Assembly: GCF_007752535.1 (NCBI RefSeq)
Contig: NZ_CP036426.1
Coordinates: 8,370,001 to 8,434,000, forward strand
Reading direction: 5' to 3'
DNA length: 64,000 nt
Source of the DNA: Tautonia plasticadhaerens
GTDB taxonomy: Bacteria > Planctomycetota > Planctomycetia > Isosphaerales > Isosphaeraceae
In this document: piece by piece, positions 50,378-60,085 of the stretch
How positions within the stretch are numbered: the stretch's first letter is position 1
Layout: each line of letters opens with the position of its first letter
Translations under genes and position numbers: made by a program
The notes under the pieces: generated by a model
The model's input: the letters and a program-made list of their open reading frames with translations, nothing else
Told to the model about the DNA's origin: nothing
Database searches by the model: none

Positions 50378-52630
50378 GTGAGCTTCGCCAACGCCGCGAT
50401 GCTGCTGGGGCTGCTCGGGGTGGCGATCCCGGTGCTGATCCACCTGCTGAGCCGTCGACGGGTGCCGACGATCGCCTGGGGGGCGATGCAGTTCCTCGAA
50501 CTCGGCCGGAAGGCCCGGGCCCGGCTGAGGCTGGACGACTGGCTGCTGCTGGCCTGCCGGATGCTGCTGCTGGCCCTCGTGGCCCTGGCGGCGAGCCGGC
50601 CGATCTGGTCGTCGGGCGTCGGGCCCGGGCTCGGGGGTGCAGGGCCGAGGGACCTGGTGCTCGTCGTCGACGCCTCGGCAGGCATGGCCCGGCGAGGGGG
50701 AGGGACCTCCTCGATGGCCGAGGCGAGGCGGATCGCCGGCGAGTTCCTCGGCCGCCTCGCCCGGGGAGACGCCGTGGCCGTCGTCCGGGCCGGGACAAGG
50801 GCGAAGCCGATTTCCGGCCCCCTGAGCGTCGACCCCGCCCCGGCCCGGGCCGCCCTGGACGACCTGGCGGCCCCCTCGGGCTCGGCCGACCTGCCGTCGG
50901 CCCTGGCGGAGGCGTTCCGGATCCTGGACGAGCAGGGCCGCAACCCGGCCGCCGAGGTCGTCGTGCTCACCGACGGCTCCCGGGCCCCCTGGAGGCCGGA
51001 CGACCGGGGCCGCTGGCGGCTGCTCCGGGACCTGCACGGGCAACTCCCCTCGCCGCCGAGGATCGCCGCCGTCTCGACCCCCGTCGAGCCCGACCCCGGC
51101 TCGGCCGACGGCTCGGTGGTCGACCTCCGAGCGTCCCGGAGGCTGGTGGCGCCAGGGGGCACGATCGTCGTCGGGGCGACGGTCCGCAACCGGGGCCCGG
51201 CGAGCCTGGAGCGGTCGGCCCAGCTTCGGATCGACGGCGAGGGAGTCCCCGGCTCCACCCGGGCCGTCGGGCCGGTGCCGCCGGGGGGCTCGGCGCCGGT
51301 CGAGTTCCGGGCGACCCTGGACGACCTCGGCGCGCACGCCGTCACCGTCCGGCTCGCCCCCGACGGGGGGACGCCCGACCCGCTGCCGACGGACGACGAG
51401 GAGAGCCTGGTGGTCGAGGTAGCCGAGGCGCTCCCCGTGCTGCTGGTCGACGGCGAGCCGGGCCTGGAGCCGATGACCGGCGAGGTCGACTTCCTCCGGG
51501 CCGCCCTCGCCCCCCGGGGGGAGCAGGCCCCCCAGGTCCAGACCTCGGTCATCCCCCCCGACGCGCTGGACGGGGAGAGCCTGGAACAGCCTCGGGTGCT
51601 CGTCCTCGCCAACGTCGATCGCCTGACCCCGGCCCAGCAGGACGCCGTCCTCGGCCTCCTCGACCGGGGGGGCGGGGTGCTGGTGCTCCCCGGGGACCGG
51701 ACCGACGTCGACTCCTGGAACCGGGACGCCTTCCGGGACGCCCGGGGCTGGCTGCCCGCCCGGATCGGGCCGCTCCGGGGCCGGTTCCTCGACCGGGAGC
51801 CGGTGGCCCGGCCGTCGCCGCCGAGCTTCGAGGGCCCGGCGCTGGGGCCGCTCGGTTCGGGCGAGTCGCCCCCCCTCGGCTCGGCCTCCCTGTTCGCCTC
51901 GTTCCTGCTGGAGCCGGCGGGCGGGGACGACCCGGCCGGGGTGTCGGCCCGGCTCGACTCGGGGGAGCCCTGGCTGGTCGACCGGAAGGCCCCCGGGTCG
52001 CCCGGGTCCGGCCGGGTCGCCCTGCTGGCCGGCCCACTCGACGCGGAAGGCGGCACCCTGCCGGCCAACCCGGACTTCGTCCCGTTCGTCCGGGAGCTGG
52101 TCTTCCTCCTGGCCGACCCCGGCGACGGCGGGCCGGGCTCCGACGCCTCGATCGCCCGCCCCGGGGAGCCGATCGCCGTGCCGATCGACCCGGCGCCCGA
52201 GGCTCTCGGCTCGGCCGTCCCCGTGCGGACCCCCTCGGGCCGGGTCGTCTCCGCGGCCGTCGAACGCGAGGGCGACGCCGCCCTCGCCCGGCTCGCCGAG
52301 GCGGACGAGCCGGGCCTGTATCGCTTCGACCTCCCCGGGGGGCCGCGATACCGGCGGGTCGCCACGCCCGACGGCCCGCCGCCGGATCCCTCCCCGCTCT
52401 CCCCGGACGAGGCCGACGCCCTCGCCGAGGGCTGGCCCCTCTCGTTCTCGACCGACGTCGAGGCCGATCCCCTCCCCTCCTCCGCCCCCCCCGGCCGGTC
52501 TCGCCGACCCCTCTGGCGGGGGCTCTTGCTGGCCGCCCTGGCCGGGCTCTGCCTGGAGGTCTGGCTCACCCGACGCCTCGCCCTCCGCCGGGGGATCCCG
52601 GCGGCGGAGGCCCGGGGCGGAGACGAATAA
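50378..52630 (+). CDS. BatA-type vWA membrane protein
   Basis: A 750-residue protein starting at GTG 50378. The N-terminal BatA module (MSFANAAMLLGLLGVAIPVL; IHLLSRRRVPTIAWGAMQFL) has two helices and is followed by a vWA domain (DLVLVVDASAGMARRGGG; VVVLTDGSRAP). The MIDAS-like DASAG replaces the canonical DxSxS with Gly at the last position, so metal binding may be weak. A CARDB-like beta domain (GTIVVGATVRNRGPASLERS) and a ThuA-like segment (VLLVDGEPG) follow. It ends with a helix (LLLAALAGLCLEVWLTRRLA). It is related in layout to the gene at 9019-11535. MoxR partner not seen. Confidence 0.85.
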   Translation: MSFANAAMLLGLLGVAIPVLIHLLSRRRVPTIAWGAMQFLELGRKARARLRLDDWLLLACRMLLLALVALAASRPIWSSGVGPGLGGAGPRDLVLVVDASAGMARRGGGTSSMAEARRIAGEFLGRLARGDAVAVVRAGTRAKPISGPLSVDPAPARAALDDLAAPSGSADLPSALAEAFRILDEQGRNPAAEVVVLTDGSRAPWRPDDRGRWRLLRDLHGQLPSPPRIAAVSTPVEPDPGSADGSVVDLRASRRLVAPGGTIVVGATVRNRGPASLERSAQLRIDGEGVPGSTRAVGPVPPGGSAPVEFRATLDDLGAHAVTVRLAPDGGTPDPLPTDDEESLVVEVAEALPVLLVDGEPGLEPMTGEVDFLRAALAPRGEQAPQVQTSVIPPDALDGESLEQPRVLVLANVDRLTPAQQDAVLGLLDRGGGVLVLPGDRTDVDSWNRDAFRDARGWLPARIGPLRGRFLDREPVARPSPPSFEGPALGPLGSGESPPLGSASLFASFLLEPAGGDDPAGVSARLDSGEPWLVDRKAPGSPGSGRVALLAGPLDAEGGTLPANPDFVPFVRELVFLLADPGDGGPGSDASIARPGEPIAVPIDPAPEALGSAVPVRTPSGRVVSAAVEREGDAALARLAEADEPGLYRFDLPGGPRYRRVATPDGPPPDPSPLSPDEADALAEGWPLSFSTDVEADPLPSSAPPGRSRRPLWRGLLLAALAGLCLEVWLTRRLALRRGIPAAEARGGDE

Positions 52631-52648
52631 GGGGTGCATCCGCCTTGT

Positions 52649-52807
52649 CGTCGACGGATCGGCTCCGGCCCCCTCTCCCCACCGGTGGGGAGAGGGTCGG
52701 GATGAGGGGTCCCGGCCTTCGACCTTAAGCCCTGGGGATCGCCCGATTCCCCTCACCGGCCTCCGGCCACCCTCTCCCCCGAAGACGGGGGCGAGGGTCG
52801 GAGACGA
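52649..52807. repeat. Double-palindrome dispersed repeat, copy 2
   Basis: Shares with copy 1 (30859-31015) the opening TCGACGGATCGGCTCCG, the first hairpin block CCCCTCTCCCC..GGGGAGAGG, a spacer of similar length, the second block CCCTCTCCCCCG..CGGGGGCGAGGG and the end GAGGGTCGGAGA. The spacer sequence differs more than the palindromes, as in mosaic elements. It lies in the gap between the BatA-type gene and the ThuA gene, directly behind the former's stop. Confidence 0.7.
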
Positions 52808-52989
52808 CAGGCCTGGTCAGGGACTTCCCGGGTCGGCCAACACGGCGGCCGGTCGCCCCTGGGGCGGGCACGCCGGGCGGAGGCGCGTTGCGGAGGGGGC
52901 CGGGACGGGGCAGAATCCGGGTTCTCGAATGCGACGCACACCGACCCGAGACCGACCTCATCGCCACGCCAGCCCGAGGAGAGACGACC

Positions 52990-53814
52990 ATGACCCGACG
53001 CACCTGGCTCGCCCTGGCCGCGGGCCTTGCCCTCGCCGCCTCGGCCCCGGCTTCGGCGCCGGCCGGGGCCCAGGACGAGACGACGAAGATCCTGCTCATC
53101 GGCAAGGACCGCGACCACGCCCCCGAGACCCACGAGTACATGGCCGAGTGCGCCCTGCTGGAGACCTGCCTGGAGCAGACCCCGGGCGTCGAGGCGATCG
53201 TCTCCGACGGCTGGCCGACGGAGCCGGGGGCGTTCGACGGGGTGGATGCGATCGTCCTCTACACCGCCAACGGCGGAGACGTGCTGCTCGACCCCTCCCA
53301 CCGGGAGCAGGCCGACCGGCTGATCGCCGACGGGGTCGGACTGGTGGCCCTGCACTGGGGCACCGGGGCCGGGGAGGAGCTCGGGCCGAGGTTCCTGGAG
53401 GTCATGGGGGGCTGGTTCAACACCGCCTTCGCCGAGATCCCGGTGGTCGACTCCGCCATCCGCCCCGCCGATCCCGACCACCCGATCGCCCGGGGCTGGC
53501 AAACCACCCCCATGAGGGACGAGTACTACATCAAGCTCAAGCACCTCGACGCGGCGAGGCCCGTGGTGCTCTCCGAGGTCCAGGGGACGGACTACCCCGT
53601 CGGCTGGGTGTATGAGCGGCCCGACGGCGGCCGGTCCTTCGGCTACGTCTGCGGGCACTTCCACGACTGCTTCGAGATCCCGAACTACCGCCGGTCGGTG
53701 GTCAACGGCATCCTCTGGTCCGCCGGCCTGGACGTGCCCGAGGGGGGCGCCCCGGTCGAGGCCAGCGAGCAGGACCTCACCCTGCCCCCCGACCCCCGAG
53801 TGCCGGGCCGCTGA
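52990..53814 (+). CDS. Secreted ThuA-domain protein
   Basis: A 274-residue protein. The start at 52990 follows GAGGAGAGACG. Signal peptide: LALAAGLALAASAPASAPAG. The ThuA (trehalose-utilisation-like, glutamine-amidotransferase fold) domain is clear: KILLIGKDRDHAPETHEYM, DAIVLYTANGGDVLL, GVGLVALHWGTGAGEELG, and DHPIARGW...RDEYYIKL. The later VYERPDGGRSFGYVCGHFHD is also typical. ThuA proteins are abundant in planctomycetes and linked to sugar metabolism, with no proven reaction. Closed by the 17-bp hairpin at 53862-53905. Confidence 0.88.
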   Translation: MTRRTWLALAAGLALAASAPASAPAGAQDETTKILLIGKDRDHAPETHEYMAECALLETCLEQTPGVEAIVSDGWPTEPGAFDGVDAIVLYTANGGDVLLDPSHREQADRLIADGVGLVALHWGTGAGEELGPRFLEVMGGWFNTAFAEIPVVDSAIRPADPDHPIARGWQTTPMRDEYYIKLKHLDAARPVVLSEVQGTDYPVGWVYERPDGGRSFGYVCGHFHDCFEIPNYRRSVVNGILWSAGLDVPEGGAPVEASEQDLTLPPDPRVPGR

Positions 53815-53861
53815 TCGCCCGCCGACCCTCCCGCCCGCCCGGCGCGCCGTCTGCACCCGGG

Positions 53862-53905
53862 GGGCCGTCGTCGGGGGCCGACCGCCCGGCCCCCGACGAC
53901 GGCCC
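53862..53905 (+). terminator. 17-bp perfect hairpin between the ThuA and uvsE genes
   Basis: The arms 53862-53878 and 53889-53905 are complementary over 17 bp with a 10-base loop. It ends only 13 bases before the uvsE start codon, so it lies in the uvsE leader and could also affect its translation or expression. No T-run follows. Confidence 0.6.
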
Positions 53906-53918
53906 GGAGGGACGGACG

Positions 53919-55010
53919 ATGGCGATGAGCCACGGCACCCGAGGAACCGCGGCCCCGGCCCCATCCCCGCCCCCCCGCCGCCTCGGCTTCGCCGTGAAGG
54001 TGATGGGCACGCCGGGGCTCAGGAGCAACGACGCCCGGCGCTGGCAGAGCGGGCCGCACCTGCGGACCTCGATCGCCTACCTCCGGGAGATCTTCGCCTA
54101 CCTCGACCGGATCGACGTCCGGATGTACCGGATGTCCTCCGACCTGGCCCCCTACCTCACCCATCCCGACCTCCCCCAGTTCCACCGCCAGCTCGACGAG
54201 TGCGCCGACGAGCTGGAGGACCTCGGCCGGCTCGCCCGGTCGCTGGACCTGAGGCTCTCGTTCCACCCCTCGCAGTACGTCGTCCTGAACAGCCCGGACG
54301 AGGCGCTCAACGCCAGGGGCGCCGCCGACGTCGACTGGCAGGCCGAGCTGCTCGACCGCATGGGCCTGGGGCCCGAGGCCGTGGTCGTCGTCCACGTCGG
54401 CGGCGCCTACGGGGACAAGCTCGCCGGGGGAGACCGCTGGGCCCGGACCTACCGGGCACTCCCCGAGCACGCCCGGCGCCGGCTGGTGCTGGAGAACGAC
54501 GACGTCCGCTACTCGGCCCTCGACGTGCTCCGGATCCACGAGAATTGCGGCGTCCCGCTGATCTTCGACCACCAGCACTACTGGTGCAACAACCCCGAGG
54601 GGCTGGGCCTCCGGGAGGCCGTCTCCCGATTCCTCCGCACCTGGCCGGCCGGGGCCCGGCCGAAGCTGCACTTCTCCTCCCCCCGGACCGAGCTTCGCGA
54701 GGTGGCCCGGAAGAACCGGTCGACCGGCAAGCCCGAGACGACCCTGATCCCCCCCATCTGGACCGGGCACGCCGACTTCGTCCACCCGTTCGAGTTCATC
54801 CAGTTCCTCCGCCTGGTCGCCGACCTGGAGCCCCCCTTCGACGTGATGCTGGAGGCCAAGGCCAAGGACCTCGCCCTGGTCCGCCTCCGACGCGACCTGG
54901 CCCGCTACGCGCCGGATCTCGCGCCGCTGTTCGGCCTCGACGCCGACGCCGACGCCGTCGCCGATCCCGACGAGGAGACGGCCGACTCCGGGCCGACCAA
55001 GGCCGAGTGA
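53919..55010 (+). CDS. uvsE: UV damage endonuclease
   Basis: A 363-residue UVDE homologue. It nicks DNA 5' to UV photoproducts in an excision-repair route independent of UvrABC. The TIM-barrel signatures are present: FAYLDRIDVRMYRMSSDLAP, LRLSFHPSQYVVLNSPDEAL, VVVVHVGGAYGDK, LVLENDDVRYS, LIFDHQHYWCNN and the late VMLEAKAKDLALVRL, which together hold the metal-binding His, Glu and Lys set. The N-terminal 20 residues are a Pro/Ala-rich addition. The C-terminal 25 residues are Asp-rich. Confidence 0.94.
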   Translation: MAMSHGTRGTAAPAPSPPPRRLGFAVKVMGTPGLRSNDARRWQSGPHLRTSIAYLREIFAYLDRIDVRMYRMSSDLAPYLTHPDLPQFHRQLDECADELEDLGRLARSLDLRLSFHPSQYVVLNSPDEALNARGAADVDWQAELLDRMGLGPEAVVVVHVGGAYGDKLAGGDRWARTYRALPEHARRRLVLENDDVRYSALDVLRIHENCGVPLIFDHQHYWCNNPEGLGLREAVSRFLRTWPAGARPKLHFSSPRTELREVARKNRSTGKPETTLIPPIWTGHADFVHPFEFIQFLRLVADLEPPFDVMLEAKAKDLALVRLRRDLARYAPDLAPLFGLDADADAVADPDEETADSGPTKAE

Positions 55011-55070
55011 CCCGCCCCGGCCCGACGGTCGGGCCGAGGGCGCGTCCCTGGGGCGGGATCGCCGGGGATC

Positions 55071-55088
55071 GGGGGGCATCCGCCCCCC
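55071..55088 (+). terminator. Short hairpin downstream of uvsE
   Basis: GGGGGGC and GCCCCCC pair across an ATCC loop, 60 bases past the uvsE stop. It is followed by CGGCGAAAAAAA, an A-run rather than a T-run on this strand. The rest of the 55011-55311 gap holds only a small GATGAC/GTCATC dyad at 55159-55175 and no gene. Confidence 0.4.
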
Positions 55089-55311
55089 GGCGAAAAAAAC
55101 ACGAAAGAATGCGACCGAACCCGCGACGAACACGGCGAATCGGACTACAACCTGACGAGATGACGAGCCGTCATCACCCCGACCTCCCCCCGAGGGGCCG
55201 ACGGCAAGGACCCCGGGGCGAGGGGCGGGTTGCGTCCCCCCGCCTGGTCGAGGCCCGGGGCGACCCCGGGCCCGCTCACCCGGATCCACCGAACCGAGAG
55301 GAACCCCACCG

Positions 55312-55968
55312 ATGTTGACCTGGAAGCTCGCGACCCGACTGGCCCCGCTGGCCCTGTCCGCCGCCCTGATCGGCTGCGGGGGCGGCGACGAGGTCGCCCC
55401 CGAGGGGACCGACCTGGGGGCCGCCCCCGCCGGAGACATGCCCTCCCCCGACCCGATGGAGCGCCTGGGCATGGACACGGAGGGCGAGATGGCCCCGGCC
55501 GGGGAGGCCGCCGTCGAGCCCGCCGAGCCCGCCCCCGCCGAGGAGGCGCAGGACATCGTCGACATCGCCGCGAGCAACCCGGACTTCGAGACCCTGGTCG
55601 CCGCCGTCCAGGCCGCCGACCTGGTCGAGACCCTCAAGGGCGAGGGCCCCTTCACCGTCTTCGCCCCCACCGACGACGCCTTCGAGGCCCTGCCCGAGGG
55701 GACGCTCGACGACCTGCTCCTGCCCGAGAACAAGGAGAAGCTCGCCTCGATCCTCACCTACCACGTCGTCCCCGGGAAGGTCATGGCCGCCGACGTCCTG
55801 GGCATGGGCGGCCAGTCGGCCACCTCGGTCGAGGGCTCGGACATCCCGATCGAGGTCGACGGCGAGACCGTCACGGTCGCCGGCGCCACCGTCACCGCCA
55901 CCGACATCGAGGCCTCCAACGGCGTGATCCACGTCATCGACGCCGTGATCATGCCCCCGGCCGAGTGA
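55312..55968 (+). CDS. Fasciclin (FAS1) domain lipoprotein
   Basis: A 218-residue protein. Lipoprotein signal with Cys near residue 22 ([13 protein letters not shown]). A Pro/Ala/Glu-rich linker follows. The FAS1 domain covers residues 80-218: [20 protein letters not shown], the H1 motif [20 protein letters not shown], and the H2 region [14 protein letters not shown], with [12 protein letters not shown] between. FAS1 proteins mediate adhesion or surface association. Single-copy FAS1 with a lipid anchor is common in bacteria. A 13-bp hairpin follows 30 bases after the stop. Confidence 0.92.
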   Translation: MLTWKLATRLAPLALSAALIGCGGGDEVAPEGTDLGAAPAGDMPSPDPMERLGMDTEGEMAPAGEAAVEPAEPAPAEEAQDIVDIAASNPDFETLVAAVQAADLVETLKGEGPFTVFAPTDDAFEALPEGTLDDLLLPENKEKLASILTYHVVPGKVMAADVLGMGGQSATSVEGSDIPIEVDGETVTVAGATVTATDIEASNGVIHVIDAVIMPPAE

Positions 55969-55998
55969 CCGCCCGGCCTCGAACAATGAGATGACCCC

Positions 55999-56034
55999 GG
56001 AAGGCATGCCCGCGACGGCGAGGGCATGCCTTCC
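55999..56034 (+). terminator. 13-bp hairpin after the fasciclin gene
   Basis: GGAAGGCATGCCC (55999-56011) and its exact complement (56022-56034) enclose a 10-base loop. The short CGCGTTT that follows is the nearest thing to a T-tract. It begins 30 bases after the stop. Confidence 0.65.
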
Positions 56035-56221
56035 CGCGTTTCCGGCCGATGGTCTCCCCCCCGGGACGAGCCGGGCCGTGCTCGTCCCGGCCCCGGGTGC
56101 CCCGGGCGAGGCCTTCGACGCTAGAATGGGGCGAGGGCCCGGACCCGGGCCCCCGATCGTCACCACCCCCGCCCCGAATCGAATCGACTCGACCCGAGTC
56201 GAAGCCGGCCGACCATCCACG

Positions 56222-57499
56222 ATGTCGAATTCAACGCTCCGAGACGCCATCGCCCGGGGGCTCGAGCCCGGGGCCGACCTCGCCGCCGAGATCCACGCCC
56301 TGGGGGAGGTCGCGCTGGCCGACCCCGACGACGCGGTCGCCGTCTGCGAGGCGCTCGACCGCCTCCCCCCCGAGCCCCCGGACGACTCCGCGACGAGGTC
56401 CCCGCTGCACGCGGTACTCGGCCTCTTGCAGGGGGTCGAGACGAGGGAGGCCTACGAGGCGGTCGTCGAGCGCGGGGTGCCGAGCCTGGCGGCGGTCGTC
56501 CTCCGCATGCTGGACGACCCCGAATCCGGGACCGAGGCGCGGCGGGGGATCGTCGCCTTCGCCCTCAAGGTGCTCGGCCTGTACCGGGTGCCCGAGGCCA
56601 TCGACCTGATCGCCGAGGCCGCCCATCGCCCGGGGATGGAGGACGCCTACCTCTGGGAGGTCATCTTCCGGACCTTCGACCAGCAGCACCCCCTGCGGCT
56701 GCCCCTCTGCGACCGCCTCCGGGACCCCCTGCCGGGCGGATTCGCCGGGGTCGCCTACCTCGACTTCGCCAACGCCCTGGCCCGCGAGGGGTTCATCGAC
56801 GACCACCCGTTCGACACCCCCGAGGGCCGTCGTCGGCTGCTCGAATTCCTCAGGGACTCCGACACCGAACGCTTCGGCCGGGCCCACAGCGCCGCCGCCG
56901 CCCTGCCGTTCGTCGAGGGGTCGGACCGCGACCCGCTGCTCGCCCTGGCGATGGATCACCCCTCCACCGCCGTGCAGCTGGAAGGGGCCTGGGCCTCGGC
57001 CAAGCTCGGCAGCGAGGCGGGCGTCCGGTTCCTCTCCCGGATGTGCCTGGACCTGAACCACAGCCTCCAGGCCCGCCTCTACCTCCAGGAACTCGGCCGC
57101 CACGACGCCGTCCCCGAGCGCGCCGCCGAGCCGAGCTTCGAGGCGATGGCCAAGCTGGTCGACTGGCTCAGCCACCCGATGGAGTTCGGCCGGGCCCCCG
57201 ACGAGATCGCCCTGGTCGACACCCGGGAGCTGCTCTGGCCCCCCTCCAACGACCTCCGACGCCTCTGGATCTTCCGCTACCGCTACGACCCGGACGGCCC
57301 GGACTCCCCGGGGGGGGAGGGGGTCGGCCTGGTCGGCTCGATCACCTTCGCCCTCTTCGGCGAGACCTCCCCCGAGATGCCCCCCGAGGACATCTACGCC
57401 CTGCACTGCTGCTGGGAGCTCCAGGTCGAGGACGACCCCCGGGCCCCCGCCGACCGCACCGCCGAGGCCGGCCGCAGGCTGCTCGGTTTCGGGGCGTAG
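56222..57499 (+). CDS. HEAT-like repeat protein
   Basis: A 425-residue soluble protein. The body is helical with HEAT-like units (RRGIVAFALKVLGLYRVPEA; STAVQLEGAWASAKLGSEAG). The C-terminal third has more beta structure (RRLWIFRYRYDPDG; GLVGSITFALFGETSP; IYALHCCWELQVEDD). No membrane segment, signal peptide or catalytic motif is seen. The start at 56222 is a good ATG within an AT-richer stretch. I do not recognise a named family beyond the repeats. Confidence 0.7.
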   Translation: MSNSTLRDAIARGLEPGADLAAEIHALGEVALADPDDAVAVCEALDRLPPEPPDDSATRSPLHAVLGLLQGVETREAYEAVVERGVPSLAAVVLRMLDDPESGTEARRGIVAFALKVLGLYRVPEAIDLIAEAAHRPGMEDAYLWEVIFRTFDQQHPLRLPLCDRLRDPLPGGFAGVAYLDFANALAREGFIDDHPFDTPEGRRRLLEFLRDSDTERFGRAHSAAAALPFVEGSDRDPLLALAMDHPSTAVQLEGAWASAKLGSEAGVRFLSRMCLDLNHSLQARLYLQELGRHDAVPERAAEPSFEAMAKLVDWLSHPMEFGRAPDEIALVDTRELLWPPSNDLRRLWIFRYRYDPDGPDSPGGEGVGLVGSITFALFGETSPEMPPEDIYALHCCWELQVEDDPRAPADRTAEAGRRLLGFGA

Positions 57500-57554
57500 G
57501 GCATGTCGGCCGACGGCCGGGATCGACAGGCCAGCACCTCCCCGGGGGTCACCG

Positions 57555-57893
57555 ATGCGAATCCCTCGATTCCGGATGACGATCCGGCGGCTGATGCTCG
57601 TCGTGGCGGCGGTGGCCCTGCTGCTGGGCCTGGGGCTGGGAATGACCCGACGCCGGGCGACGTTCCTCAAGAACGCCGCATACCACACCGGACGGGAGAG
57701 GCGGCATCAGGCCGCCGCGCTCGCGATGGCCGTGTTCGGGCCAACCCCGCCGACGACTCGGGAGGAGTACGACCGGGTGCGGATCCATCAGGAACGACTG
57801 CGGGACTATCACGAGCGGCTGGGGAAGAAGTACGGGCGAGCCGCCGCCCTCCCCTGGCTCCCCGTCGACCCCGACCCTCCCCCGCCGGATTGA
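57555..57893 (+). CDS. Small single-helix membrane protein
   Basis: A 112-residue protein whose start MRIPRFRMTIRRLMLVVAAV...ALLLGLGLGM is a signature of many short planctomycete proteins: a basic N-terminus and one helix, here at about residues 12-30. The rest is charged and helical (REEYDRVRIHQERLRDYHER), possibly a coiled coil. Function unknown. It lies 55 bp after the HEAT-like gene and 57 bp before the P-type ATPase, on the same strand. Confidence 0.7.
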   Translation: MRIPRFRMTIRRLMLVVAAVALLLGLGLGMTRRRATFLKNAAYHTGRERRHQAAALAMAVFGPTPPTTREEYDRVRIHQERLRDYHERLGKKYGRAAALPWLPVDPDPPPPD

Positions 57894-57950
57894 ACGCATC
57901 TCCCCCGACGCTCCCGGCCCACGCCGTCTGAATCGAACGAGGCGCCCTCG

Positions 57951-59897
57951 ATGGAGAAGCCCGAACGCATCGAGCCGAAGCCCGAGGCCGTGACCCGGTC
58001 CTCGGCGATCATCGCCGCCTTCACGATGGCGATGATCGCCGTCCACCTGGCCTGGCGGTTCGGCGTCGGCGGGACGGGGGCGATCCGGGGCATCCCGGCC
58101 GACCGGCTGCCCTTGCTGGCGGCGTTGCTGTTCGGCGGCGGGCCGCTGGTGCTGGATCTGCTGGCGAAGCTGCTCCGCCGGGAGTTCGGCTCCGACCTGC
58201 TGGCGGGCATCTCGATCGTCACCTCGGTGCTGCTGGGGGAGTACCTCGCCGGGGCCCTGGTCGTCCTGATGCTCTCCGGCGGCGAGGCGATCGAGGCCTA
58301 CGCGGTGCGCAGCGCCTCCTCGGTGCTGGCGGCCCTGGCGAGGCGGATGCCCTCGGTCGCCCACCGCAGGCGGGAGGGGGGATCGGTGGTCGACGTGTCG
58401 CTGGCCGAGGTGGCCGTCGGCGACGTGCTGGAGGTCTTCCCGCACGAGATCTGCCCGGTCGACGGCACCGTGGTCGGGGGGCACGGCTCGATGGACGAGT
58501 CGTTCCTGACCGGCGAGCCTTACCTGATGTCCAAGGCCCCCGGCTCCTCGGTCATCTCCGGCGCCATCAACGGGGAGTCGGCCCTGACGATCCGGGCCGA
58601 CCGGCTCGCGGTCGACTCCCGGTACGCCAAGATCATGGAGGTCATGCGGGCCTCCGAGCAACGTCGCCCGCGCATCCGTCGACTCGGCGACCGGCTCGGC
58701 GCCCTCTACACGCCGCTGGCGGTGGCGATCGCCCTGCTCGCCTGGGTCGCCAGCGGGGAGGCGGTCCGGTTCCTGGCCGTCCTGGTGGTGGCCACGCCCT
58801 GCCCGCTGCTGATCGCCATCCCGACCGGGATCATCGGCGCGATCTCGCTGGCGGCCCGGCGGGGGATCATCATCAAGGACCCGGCCGTCCTGGAGGCGAT
58901 CGACACCTGCCGGACCGCCATCTTCGACAAGACGGGCACCCTCACCTACGGCTCCCCCCGGCTCACCGAGATCCTCCCCGCCCCCGGGCGCGACGAGGCC
59001 GAGATCCTCCGGCTCGTCGCCAGCCTGGAGCGCTACTCCAAGCACCCGCTCTCCGGCGCGATCCTGGCCGAGGCCCGACGGCGACGGCTGGGGCTGGAGG
59101 ACGCCTCCCAGGTCGAGGAGCGTCCCGGGATGGGGCTGATCGGGGTGGTCGACGGCCGTCCGATTCGGATCGGCAGCCGGGCGCAACTGCTGGCCTCCCA
59201 TCTCGGGGCCGGGGCCGAGCTGCCCCCCTCGGCCGAGGGGATGGAATGCGTCGCCGAGGTCGACGGCCGGTACGCCGCCGCCTTCCGGTTCCGGGATGAG
59301 CCGAGGAGGGAGGGGGCCTCGTTCATCGGCCACCTCGGGCCGAAGCACCGGTTCGACCGCGTCCTGATCGTCTCCGGGGACCGGGAGTCGGAGGTCCGGT
59401 ACCTGGCCGACCGCGTCGGCATCGGCGAGGTGTTCGCCTCGCAGTCCCCCGAGCAGAAGGTGGCGATCGTCCGGGAGGAGGCGGGACGGGCGCCGACCGT
59501 CTTCCTCGGCGACGGCATCAACGACGCCCCCGCCCTGGCCGCCGCCACCGTCGGCGTCGCCTTCGGCCGGAACAGCGACATCACCGCCGAGGCGGCCGGG
59601 GCCGTCATCCTCGACACCTCGCTCTCCAAGGTCGACGAGCTGTTCCACATCAGCCGGCGATTGCGCACGATCGTCCTGCAGAGCGCCCTCGGGGGCATGG
59701 GCCTGAGCCTGGTGGGGATGGCCTTCGCCGCCCTCGGGTACCTGCCGCCGGTGGCCGGGGCGATCGCGCAGGAGGTGATCGACGTCCTGGCCGTCGTCAA
59801 CGCCCTCCGGGTCGCCTTCCCCCCCCGCTCGCTCACCGACTTCGAGCCCCGGGACGCCCCCGACGCCCCGCCCCCGACCCGGCCCGTCACCCCCTGA
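57951..59897 (+). CDS. P1B-type heavy-metal-translocating ATPase
   Basis: A 648-residue transport ATPase. Motifs in order: actuator loop [13 protein letters not shown] (TGE), the membrane metal site [15 protein letters not shown] (TPC rather than CPC or SPC), phosphorylation [18 protein letters not shown] (HP motif), [15 protein letters not shown], and [20 protein letters not shown] (hinge). Helices are near residues 18-38, 48-68, 80-110, 258-300 and 590-640. There is no N-terminal HMA or His-rich metal domain. The TPC motif is less common, so substrate (Co, Zn, Cd or other) cannot be assigned. A hairpin with T-rich tail follows. Confidence 0.9.
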   Translation: MEKPERIEPKPEAVTRSSAIIAAFTMAMIAVHLAWRFGVGGTGAIRGIPADRLPLLAALLFGGGPLVLDLLAKLLRREFGSDLLAGISIVTSVLLGEYLAGALVVLMLSGGEAIEAYAVRSASSVLAALARRMPSVAHRRREGGSVVDVSLAEVAVGDVLEVFPHEICPVDGTVVGGHGSMDESFLTGEPYLMSKAPGSSVISGAINGESALTIRADRLAVDSRYAKIMEVMRASEQRRPRIRRLGDRLGALYTPLAVAIALLAWVASGEAVRFLAVLVVATPCPLLIAIPTGIIGAISLAARRGIIIKDPAVLEAIDTCRTAIFDKTGTLTYGSPRLTEILPAPGRDEAEILRLVASLERYSKHPLSGAILAEARRRRLGLEDASQVEERPGMGLIGVVDGRPIRIGSRAQLLASHLGAGAELPPSAEGMECVAEVDGRYAAAFRFRDEPRREGASFIGHLGPKHRFDRVLIVSGDRESEVRYLADRVGIGEVFASQSPEQKVAIVREEAGRAPTVFLGDGINDAPALAAATVGVAFGRNSDITAEAAGAVILDTSLSKVDELFHISRRLRTIVLQSALGGMGLSLVGMAFAALGYLPPVAGAIAQEVIDVLAVVNALRVAFPPRSLTDFEPRDAPDAPPPTRPVTP

Positions 59898-60027
59898 TCG
59901 CCCCCGGGACGGCCGGCGACGACGGCCGGACGGCGGGCCATCGCCCCGGCGTCGGCGGTCGTCTCCCGTCGCCGATCCGGGCCCGGCCGCCGCGATCGAC
60001 GAGGGTCGGCGAGGGTCGGCGAGGCGG

Positions 60028-60085
60028 CCCGCCGCCGGGACCGGCCGGATCGGGCGTCCGGCGGCGGGTCATTTTTCGAATTTTT
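60028..60085 (+). terminator. Intrinsic terminator after the P-type ATPase gene
   Basis: An 11-bp stem, CCCGCCGCCGG (60028-60038) with 60058-60068, is followed by TCATTTTTCGAATTTTT, two T5 runs. This is the only hairpin in the window with a clear T-rich tail. It lies 131 bp after the ATPase stop. Confidence 0.7.
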
